Source of the DNA: Hyphomicrobiales bacterium
GTDB lineage: Bacteria > Pseudomonadota > Alphaproteobacteria > Rhizobiales > UBA4765
Direction: 5' to 3'
Assembly: GCA_027487195.1 (NCBI GenBank)
Contig: JAIYEB010000009.1
Span: 1 to 5,120, forward strand
Length of the DNA: 5,120 nt
Each line of letters begins with the position of its first letter. Positions within the stretch are counted from its first letter, which is position 1. Both the position numbers and the translations under genes were made by a program. Below, in pieces: positions 1 to 4,709 of this stretch. The notes under the pieces were generated by a model. The model was not told where the DNA came from and did not search any database. It saw only the letters and a program-made list of their open reading frames with translations.

Positions 1-1236
1 ATCGATCTCGTCCTGCTCGATGTGATGATGCCTGGCATGGACGGGTTCGAGGTGTGCGCCCGCATCAAGGCAAACACGCGCATCCACCATGTCCCGGTTG
101 TCATGGTCACCGCGCTTGACCAGCCAGCTGACCGCGTACGTGGCCTTGAAGCTGGTGCGGATGATTTCCTCACCAAGCCGGTTTCCGATCTTGCCCTCCT
201 GACGCGGGTGCGCTCGCTGGTGCGCCTGAAGCAGTTGACAGATGAGCTGCGTCTTCGTGCGGGCACGTCGCGCGAGCTTGGCCTGGCCGGCGCGGAAATC
301 GCGCATGACGCCATTGATGGCCGCAACGGCCGGATTCTTCTGGTCGATGATCGCCGCTCATCGTTCGAGCGCATTGTGACTGCCATGCGTGGTGTCCATC
401 GTGTCGAGGTGGAGCCTGCGCCATCGGAAGCCCTGCTGAAGATCGGCCATGAGAATTTCGATCTCGTGATCGTTTCGCTCGACCTGCAGAGCTTTGATGC
501 GCTGCGCCTGTGCAGCCAGATTCGCAGCGTGGAGCGCATGCGCCAGCTGCCAATCCTTGTCCTGTCAGACCCGGATGAATCCGCGCGGCTGCTGCGTGGC
601 CTTGATCTGGGCGTCAACGACTATCTGGTGCGTCCGCTTGACAAGAACGAGCTGCTGGCGCGCGTCTCGACCCAGGTCAAACGCAAGCGCTTCGGCGATC
701 AGTTGCGCGATACGCTCCAGCAATCCATGGAGCTTGCGATCCGCGACGGGCTGACCGGTCTTCACAACCGGCGCTATCTCGAAAGCCACCTGGCCTCCCT
801 TGTGCGCCTGTCGGCGAGCGAGGACCGTGGCATGGCGCTCCTGATCATGGATATCGACCATTTCAAGCGCGTGAATGACACGCACGGCCACGATGCGGGT
901 GATGAAGTGTTGCGCGAGTTTGCGCGCCGCATCCGCAAGGTCGTTCGCGGCATCGACCTTTGCGCGCGCTTCGGCGGCGAAGAGTTCGTTGTCGTCATGC
1001 CAGACACCGATGTCGCCCTGGCCCACTCCATAGCCGAGCGCATCCGCGAACGCGTGGCGGAGCTGCCTTTTGCCGTCGCTGATGGTGCCCAGCAACTCGA
1101 CGTAACTGTCTCGATCGGCCTGTCGTGGCTCGAACATGCCGACGACAGCCCGGAAACGCTGCTCCAACGCGCCGACCAGGCGCTGTATGCTGCCAAGCGC
1201 AACGGCCGCAACCGCGTCATGTCCGAAGCAGCATGA
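1..1236 (+). CDS. pleD: PleD-type response regulator diguanylate cyclase (5' end outside window)
   Basis: This cytoplasmic protein condenses two GTP into cyclic di-GMP when its first receiver domain is phosphorylated. The reading frame is open from base 1. Compared with Caulobacter PleD (about 454 residues), roughly 46 N-terminal residues are missing, so the GTG at 22 is internal. In order: the end of REC1 (bases 1 to about 240) with the phosphoacceptor Asp of LLDVMMPGMDGF at bases 19-21 and the conserved Lys in FLTKP; REC2 (about 331-690), whose acceptor position reads LVIVSLDL with Ser in place of Asp, so it is a non-phosphorylated dimerisation adaptor as in Caulobacter; and a GGDEF domain (about 740-1220). 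The active site GGEEF lies at 973-987. The inhibitory-site motif RGID (RxxD) is at 946-957, so product inhibition should be intact. The metal-binding MDIDHFKRVND segment is also present. It ends with TGA at 1234-1236. divK probably lies just upstream. I am very sure of the family and sure of the symbol. Confidence 0.96.
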   Translation: MDLVLLDVMMPGMDGFEVCARIKANTRIHHVPVVMVTALDQPADRVRGLEAGADDFLTKPVSDLALLTRVRSLVRLKQLTDELRLRAGTSRELGLAGAEIAHDAIDGRNGRILLVDDRRSSFERIVTAMRGVHRVEVEPAPSEALLKIGHENFDLVIVSLDLQSFDALRLCSQIRSVERMRQLPILVLSDPDESARLLRGLDLGVNDYLVRPLDKNELLARVSTQVKRKRFGDQLRDTLQQSMELAIRDGLTGLHNRRYLESHLASLVRLSASEDRGMALLIMDIDHFKRVNDTHGHDAGDEVLREFARRIRKVVRGIDLCARFGGEEFVVVMPDTDVALAHSIAERIRERVAELPFAVADGAQQLDVTVSIGLSWLEHADDSPETLLQRADQALYAAKRNGRNRVMSEAA

Positions 1237-1321
1237 GCAATATTTAAGTATTTAATTCAATTTTTAAGTAATAACTGTCCTTATAAACGTTAATTCTTTC
1301 TTTCACTGACATAATTACTAG
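1237..1321. other. AT-rich intergenic segment after pleD
   Basis: This segment is only about one-fifth GC, while the genes beside it are around 60%. It contains TTAA at 1244-1247, 1252-1255, 1264-1267 and 1290-1293. The gaps between the first three are 4 and 8 bases, so none matches the CtrA consensus of TTAA, seven bases, TTAA. There is no GC-rich hairpin that would act as an intrinsic terminator for pleD. CATAAT at 1310-1315 resembles a -10 element for a transcript starting near 1322, but no good -35 lies at the right distance. It may be a regulatory region, but no site can be named. Confidence 0.5.
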
Positions 1322-1487
1322 GATACCTGTAACGTCCTTCAAGAGACGGGCTGAGGGTCAAACCGGGCCTGTCTCGGCTGAGGCAACGTCCGGGTCCGCC
1401 GCATCTTCCGGGTGCTTCCAAAGCCAGGCCGACCGTGTTGCTCCAAGGGCCTCCTCGGAGCGTCATACGGTCGGCCACATCTTTTTA
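1322..1487 (+). ncRNA. Possible small structured RNA, family not recognised
   Basis: A core of about 64% GC is flanked by AT-rich DNA and holds no convincing reading frame. Hairpin 1 pairs 1343-1351 with 1367-1375 (nine pairs, one G-U); its loop can add three pairs (1356-1358 with 1362-1364). Hairpin 2 pairs 1427-1436 perfectly with 1467-1476 over ten base pairs, then 1440-1444 with 1457-1461, and is followed by five T at 1482-1486, like an intrinsic terminator. This polarity makes the plus strand the likelier transcript, about 165 bases long. A weak -10-like CATAAT lies at 1310-1315. I compared it from memory with 6S, SRP, tmRNA, RNase P RNA and the TPP, cobalamin and c-di-GMP riboswitches and found no match. 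It could instead be a distal terminator for pleD, a palindromic intergenic repeat, or the leader of the DUF2336 gene. Confidence 0.4.
1427..1487 (+). terminator. Long hairpin with T tract, likely intrinsic terminator
   Basis: A perfect ten-base-pair stem (1427-1436 with 1467-1476) encloses a second stem (1440-1444 with 1457-1461) and a possible three-pair tip. Five T residues at 1482-1486 follow after a five-base gap. The gap makes it a weaker intrinsic terminator than usual. It would end either the possible small RNA or read-through from pleD. There is no T tract on the other side, so termination on the minus strand is not indicated. Confidence 0.5.
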
Positions 1488-1593
1488 TGTATTTAAAATT
1501 TTAGACTTGATCTATTCGCTATTGATGAAAATGAATACTAATTCGTTGAATGTCGTTTCGTGGATTAGCGTTAGAAGTGTCCTCTTAAGACAT
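1488..1593. promoter_or_regulatory. AT-rich upstream region of the DUF2336 gene
   Basis: About 30% GC, lying between the hairpin with T tract and the ribosome binding site of the next gene. It probably contains the promoter of that gene, because the preceding hairpin would stop transcription from upstream. Several TTGA-like hexamers occur (near 1507 and 1546), but none is followed by a convincing -10 element at 16-18 bases. No GGAAC / GTT pair of the EcfG stress type and no complete CtrA box was seen. The location is inferred from context only. Confidence 0.3.
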
Positions 1594-1599
1594 GGGAGG
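1594..1599 (+). promoter_or_regulatory. Shine-Dalgarno site of the DUF2336 gene
   Basis: GGGAGG stands five bases before the ATG at 1605, a near-ideal ribosome binding site that fixes the start. CCTC at 1581-1584 can pair with GAGG at 1596-1599, and the loop of the hairpin at 1427-1476 is also complementary to this site, so access may be controlled by RNA pairing. Confidence 0.8.
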
Positions 1600-1604
1600 C
1601 CTCA

Positions 1605-2564
1605 ATGCTCAACGATTTCGAGATGCTGGCACGCGCGCCGGACTCGCCAGCACGCACAAAGCTCGTCGAACGGCTGACATCGGTCTTCGTGCGCCTGAGC
1701 GAGGCCGAACGCTCATCAGTCATCGCGTCGTTTGAGGATGTCGTGACACGCGTCCTGGCAACGATCGAGGAAGATGACCGCATTGCATTGTCGAGTCGCT
1801 TTGCGAACCTGCCGAACGCTCCAATCGGCGTTCTGCGGCACTTTGCGCACGACACAAGCACCGTTGCGCGCAAGGTCCTGCGTCATTCGCCAAGACTCGA
1901 TGACGAGGAACTGAGCAAGGTCGCGAAACTGCGCGACGACGGGCATCGCCTTGCCATTGCACAGCGGATCTTTCTCTCCGAGCCTGTGTCTGACACGCTC
2001 ATCCAATGCGGCAGCAGCGATGTGCTGCGCGCTGTCGCCGCCAATGACGGCGCCCAGATTTCAACGGTCGGCTACGATCGGCTTGTGAATGATGCCATCT
2101 CTGACCGGGTTCTGCGCGAACTGGTTGCCGGTCGCGAGCGCCTGCCCGAGGCCGTGCGCAGCAAGATCGCGCCGCTGATCGCAGCCGAGGTCGGCCGGCG
2201 GTTCCAGCGCACACGTAACGCACAGGATGAGCGTCAGCTCTATCTGCGGCTGCTTGAGGCCCTGGATGATGGTGACATTGACGTTGATGAAGCCATCGAA
2301 GCTGCGATCGAGGAACGCCGCCCTGTCTGGGTGGTCGACATTATTGCCCATGCGGGCTGCTTCGACCGCGCTGAGATCATGTCGGCCTTGATGGAGCGTA
2401 GCGTGAAAGCCATCTCAATGGCGTGCTACCAGACGGGCATCAGTGCACCGACCTGGAAGAAGCTCCTCGACTTCAGGGCAAAGACACTGGGAATTGGCTC
2501 AAACGCGCCGCGTTACGTGCGCGAGTATGGGGCTTACTCCAGAACGGCGCAGAAAAGCGCCTGA
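1605..2564 (+). CDS. DUF2336 family protein, function unknown
   Basis: A 319-residue soluble protein with no signal peptide or membrane segment. It resembles DUF2336 (PF10098), a mostly alphaproteobacterial, largely helical family without an assigned activity. Recognisable family features are an N-terminal segment of the form RTKLVERLTSVFVRLSEAER, then VLRHFAHDTSTVARKVLRHSP, the stretch HRLAIAQRIFLSEPVSDTLI, and SDVLRAVAANDGAQIS, followed by LVNDAISDRVLRELVAGRERLP. The C-terminal half is more variable and ends basic. The ATG at 1605 is preceded by a strong GGGAGG site. The gene follows pleD in the same direction but after 368 bases with a terminator-like hairpin, so it is probably transcribed separately. 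Family members often have regulatory neighbours, but I know of no proven link with cyclic di-GMP. I am confident of the family and of nothing about its function. Confidence 0.9.
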   Translation: MLNDFEMLARAPDSPARTKLVERLTSVFVRLSEAERSSVIASFEDVVTRVLATIEEDDRIALSSRFANLPNAPIGVLRHFAHDTSTVARKVLRHSPRLDDEELSKVAKLRDDGHRLAIAQRIFLSEPVSDTLIQCGSSDVLRAVAANDGAQISTVGYDRLVNDAISDRVLRELVAGRERLPEAVRSKIAPLIAAEVGRRFQRTRNAQDERQLYLRLLEALDDGDIDVDEAIEAAIEERRPVWVVDIIAHAGCFDRAEIMSALMERSVKAISMACYQTGISAPTWKKLLDFRAKTLGIGSNAPRYVREYGAYSRTAQKSA

Positions 2565-2672
2565 GCGCTGCGCCGAAACGCTCTGGGTTCCACAAGAACC
2601 AAACCAGACGCCAAAAATGACAACGCCGCGCTGATGAGGCGCGGCGCTGGCATATTCAAACAGAAGCAACAG
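2565..2672. other. Convergent intergenic region between DUF2336 gene and rpmG
   Basis: The two genes converge here. Besides the rpmG terminator, the only other structure seen is a weak hairpin (GGTTC at 2586-2590 with GAACC at 2596-2600, with a bulged three-pair extension) soon after the DUF2336 stop. It has no T tract on the plus strand, so the DUF2336 transcript has no clear intrinsic terminator of its own. Confidence 0.5.
2613..2646 (-). terminator. Intrinsic terminator of rpmG
   Basis: CGCCGCG at 2624-2630 pairs perfectly with CGCGGCG at 2640-2646, and C2631-G2639 and a G-U pair can extend the stem. Read on the minus strand, the hairpin starts 27 bases after the rpmG stop and is followed after six bases by five T (A at 2613-2617). 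Polarity and position fit termination of rpmG, and there is no T tract for the opposite direction. Confidence 0.65.
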
Positions 2673-2840
2673 CTACTTGATCTTCGCTTCCTTGAACTCG
2701 ACGTGCTTGCGCGCGACCGGGTCGTACTTCTTCTTGACCATCTTGTCGGTCATCGTACGGGAGTTCTTCTTGGTGACGTAGAAATACCCGGTGTCGGCCG
2801 TCGACACGAGCTTGATCTTGATGGTCACGGCCTTGGCCAT
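2673..2840 (-). CDS. rpmG: 50S ribosomal protein L33
   Basis: A 55-residue basic protein of the large ribosomal subunit, located near the ribosomal exit site. The translation begins MAKAVTIKIKLVSTADTGYF, contains YVTKKNSRTM, and ends in YDPVARKHVEFKEAKIK, the standard pattern of alphaproteobacterial L33. It has no cysteine, so it is the zinc-independent form. The length equals that of the family. The ATG at 2840 is preceded by AGGAG six bases upstream. It lies 111 bases after the ABC ATPase gene on the same strand but seems to have its own promoter. In Sinorhizobium (from memory) rpmG follows divK-pleD directly, whereas here it is inverted relative to pleD and about 1.4 kb away. Confidence 0.97.
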   Translation of the reverse strand: MAKAVTIKIKLVSTADTGYFYVTKKNSRTMTDKMVKKKYDPVARKHVEFKEAKIK

Positions 2841-2867
2841 GGGTGGCTCCTGAGCTCAACGAAAACA

Positions 2868-2883
2868 GCGGCCCGGTGGCCGC
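2868..2883 (-). promoter_or_regulatory. Leader hairpin with T tract ahead of rpmG
   Basis: GCGGCC at 2868-2873 pairs with GGCCGC at 2878-2883 around a four-base loop. On the minus strand it is followed after two bases by four T (A at 2862-2865). It lies within the expected rpmG leader, downstream of the proposed start near 2890. It could be an attenuator or a second terminator for the ABC operon. The T tract is short. Confidence 0.35.
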
Positions 2884-2884
2884 G

Positions 2885-2918
2885 AAAAGAGCGCGCAACC
2901 TACTCACGCGCGCCGCTC
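2885..2918 (-). terminator. Probable terminator of the ABC exporter operon
   Basis: GAGCGCGC at 2889-2896 pairs with 2910-2918 over eight base pairs with one bulged base, around a 13-base loop. On the minus strand the stem is followed directly by four T (A at 2885-2888). It begins 34 bases after the ATPase stop. It overlaps the spacer and -10 of the proposed rpmG promoter. Confidence 0.5.
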
Positions 2919-2924
2919 TGTCAA
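2897..2924 (-). promoter_or_regulatory. Sigma-70-type promoter of rpmG
   Basis: A perfect -35 TTGACA (complement of 2919-2924) is followed after 16 bases by TAGGTT (complement of 2897-2902), which keeps the three most conserved -10 positions (T, A and final T). The start would be near 2890, giving a leader of about 50 bases. A strong -35 with a relaxed -10 is common for housekeeping promoters in Alphaproteobacteria. Confidence 0.6.
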
Positions 2925-2951
2925 GGGTTTCCCGCTCGATAAAGCGCAAAC

Positions 2952-3728
2952 TCAGACAATCATGTCGGTAAATCGGTCGCCGGTGTCGGGTTCGTCCTCA
3001 AGCGCCTTGAGATAGTTCGCCATAACCGCGTGCGGCTCGCCTTCCTCGCGAAGCTTGCCACGATCAAGCCATAGAACCCGCTGGCAAAGCCGCTCGATCT
3101 GCTCATGTTCATGGCTGACCATCAAAACGGTGCCGGTTTCGGCGAAACGCTCAATGAATCGGCGCGAGCGGTCCTGAAACGCACCATCTCCAACCGACAA
3201 CGCCTCATCAACAATCAGGATATCGGCAGACGCATGGGCACAAATGGCAAAGGACAGGCGCGCCACCATTCCTGATGAGTACATTTTGGCCGGCCGGTTG
3301 AAGAACTCGCCAATGGCCGCGAAAGCCTCGACCTCGCCGATACGCTCGGCCATTTCCTTGCGGCTGACACCCAGGATGGCGCCTGCGACGAACGCATTCT
3401 CTCGGCCCGTCAACTCATAGTCGAACGCAGCGCCGAGTGCGAGAATGGGCGCTATGCGCCCCGTGACCGAGAGCGTACCCGTTGTCGGCTCGGTGATGCC
3501 GCACATGATCTGCAACAGCGTGGTCTTGCCTGAACCGTTGCGCCCGACAAGGCCAATGCGCTCGCCCTTCCTGACGGTGATGTCGATATCGCGCATGACC
3601 CAGAATTCGCGATAATAGCGCTTCCAGCGACCAAACAGCAGCTGCAGAAGGCGATCATCATACCGGTCATAGAGCTGGTATGCCTTGCCAAGGCCGCGCC
3701 CCGAGATTGCAATGGTCTCAGATGACAT
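2952..3728 (-). CDS. Polysaccharide ABC exporter ATPase (KpsT/Wzt type)
   Basis: This is the nucleotide-binding subunit of an ABC-2 exporter that drives polysaccharide or lipid-linked glycan across the inner membrane. Numbering from a TTG two codons upstream of the chosen start, it shows Walker A GRNGSGKTT (64-72), ELTGREN (107-113), the signature YSSGM (152-156) typical of KpsT/Wzt/TagH proteins instead of LSGGQ, Walker B ILIVDE (172-177), and the switch His in SHE (208). At about 258 residues it consists of the ATPase domain only and lacks the C-terminal carbohydrate-binding domain of long Wzt proteins. This favours a capsule-like or chain-length-independent substrate. I chose ATG at 3728 because AGGA lies nine bases upstream, whereas for TTG at 3734 the spacing would be only three. 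The gene overlaps the permease by 11 bases, which implies translational coupling. The substrate cannot be told. Confidence 0.93.
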   Translation of the reverse strand: MSSETIAISGRGLGKAYQLYDRYDDRLLQLLFGRWKRYYREFWVMRDIDITVRKGERIGLVGRNGSGKTTLLQIMCGITEPTTGTLSVTGRIAPILALGAAFDYELTGRENAFVAGAILGVSRKEMAERIGEVEAFAAIGEFFNRPAKMYSSGMVARLSFAICAHASADILIVDEALSVGDGAFQDRSRRFIERFAETGTVLMVSHEHEQIERLCQRVLWLDRGKLREEGEPHAVMANYLKALEDEPDTGDRFTDMIV

Positions 3729-4539
3729 CGACAAGAATCCTGCGGTAGCGCTGAAACACCGAATAGCCGCCGTAAAACACCAGCAGCGAGCCCAGGCTCG
3801 CCATCAACCAGGTCACGGGGTTGAACAGCCGTCCGCGTAAAATGATGTCCCGGCCCATCTCGATAAACCCGGCGGATGGGTTGAGATAGCTGATCCAGCG
3901 CGTCGCCTCGGGCAGGTCGGCAACGCTGTAGAACACCGGCGTCACGAAGATCAGGATCGGAATGATCGTGACCATGAGATAGGCCAGATCGCGCGTAAAG
4001 GCGCCAAGGGCCGCAAGAAACCAAACCAGACCGAGGAGGAACAGCACATAGGGCAGGACGATCAGCGGCAGCAGGAGCACGGTCCACGGCAAACCCTGGA
4101 TGAACAGGGTGAAGGTAAGACACAGGACCATGGCAATGCCGGCATAGGCGAGTGCGCGGACAACGGCGATCCAGGCAAGCGACGCGGAGGGGAATATGGT
4201 GCGCTTGATGAAGTGCATGTGCTCCTGAATGAGCAACGGCGCGCGACCGGCTAGTTCCGCCATCAGGTTGAAGAACACCAGCGCGACGAAGATCGACAGG
4301 GCGCGGTTGCCAGTGCTGGATCCTTGCGGGCCGAGAATGCCTGAAAATGCAAATGTGTAGACGGCAAGCAGCACAAGCGGCGAAATCACAGCCCAGGCCG
4401 GCCCCAGCAATGACGCGGTAAACCGGACCGCAAGGTCGCGGCCAACAATGACGCGGATCAGTTCGCGGTAGCGCCAGGCCTCGAGGAATGGCTGGGCGAG
4501 GCGCGCACCCAAACCGCCTTTGATCACGTCACCTGACAT
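3718..4539 (-). CDS. Polysaccharide ABC exporter permease (ABC-2 type, KpsM/Wzm-like)
   Basis: This is the integral inner-membrane subunit paired with the ATPase encoded next to it. The 273-residue protein matches the family length. A cytoplasmic amphipathic N-terminus with YRELIRVIVGRDLAVRF leads into the hallmark LLGPAWAVISPLVLLAVYTF. Six hydrophobic segments lie at about 45-66, 80-98, 122-147, 153-176, 186-206 and 243-262. The conserved ISYLNPSAGFIEMGRD segment precedes the last one. The reading frame extends 45 residues further to an ATG at 4674, but that stretch is Arg- and Cys-rich, unlike the family, and begins in the loop of the upstream hairpin. ATG at 4539 has GGAG four bases upstream and is preferred. 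The gene is first of the two-gene operon. The substrate is unknown, since no glycosyltransferase is in view. Confidence 0.93.
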   Translation of the reverse strand: MSGDVIKGGLGARLAQPFLEAWRYRELIRVIVGRDLAVRFTASLLGPAWAVISPLVLLAVYTFAFSGILGPQGSSTGNRALSIFVALVFFNLMAELAGRAPLLIQEHMHFIKRTIFPSASLAWIAVVRALAYAGIAMVLCLTFTLFIQGLPWTVLLLPLIVLPYVLFLLGLVWFLAALGAFTRDLAYLMVTIIPILIFVTPVFYSVADLPEATRWISYLNPSAGFIEMGRDIILRGRLFNPVTWLMASLGSLLVFYGGYSVFQRYRRILVDVI

Positions 4540-4709
4540 AGGACTCCAGCTCTGGCTTGGCGGGGTTCCTAAACGATGACGACGGCAATGGAAACCCGTG
4601 TGAGCCCGAGGCCGGGCAAAGCGGAACTGTCGGGTCCCATTTGCGAGCCCATCAACGCAATCACCCCGGCACATTGGCCGGGGTGATCATGCGTAGAGGT
4701 ATGAATGGC
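4540..4709. promoter_or_regulatory. Intergenic region ahead of the ABC exporter operon
   Basis: This 170-base gap separates two minus-strand genes. It contains the strong hairpin at 4660-4687, a small GCCCG/CGGGC hairpin near 4606-4619, and the permease ribosome binding site. The exporter promoter should lie between 4540 and 4659, but I found no good -35/-10 pair. Confidence 0.35.
4660..4687 (-). terminator. Perfect 11-bp hairpin after the DUF2852 gene
   Basis: 4660-4670 pairs perfectly with 4677-4687 around a six-base loop. It starts 22 bases after the stop of the DUF2852 gene, the usual place for a terminator. No T tract follows in either direction, so it may work with Rho, stabilise the 3' end, or be weak as an intrinsic terminator. 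Confidence 0.5.

Noticed and set aside
565..1167. 200-residue open frame on the minus strand inside pleD
   Set aside because: It is antisense to the conserved REC2 and GGDEF domains, resembles no family I know, and is explained by high GC content.
1343..1413. Resemblance to a c-di-GMP-I riboswitch (AGGGTCAAACC near 1354) or TPP riboswitch (GGCTGAGG)
   Set aside because: The other conserved blocks of both riboswitches are missing and the island does not directly precede a gene in the expected geometry.
1290..1478. 62-residue open frame on the minus strand across the GC-rich island
   Set aside because: It has a low-complexity Gly/Arg/Pro-rich composition, no ribosome site that I could see, and would cross both hairpins.
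1322..1487. 6S RNA
   Set aside because: The length would fit, but the two ends do not pair into a closing stem and there is no central bubble of the 6S type.
2624..2646. CTGATGAG motif as in hammerhead ribozymes
   Set aside because: The required GAAA core and three-way stem arrangement are absent; the motif is the loop of the rpmG terminator.
2656..2949. 97-residue minus-strand frame over rpmG
   Set aside because: It is a shifted frame of the clear L33 gene and crosses its promoter.
3452..4123. 223-residue minus-strand frame spanning the permease and ATPase genes
   Set aside because: It is out of frame with both well-recognised proteins and its sequence is unlike any family.
4540..4674. 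45-residue N-terminal extension of the permease to an ATG at 4674
   Set aside because: It is Arg/Cys-rich, starts in the loop of a hairpin, and the family start with a good ribosome site is at 4539.
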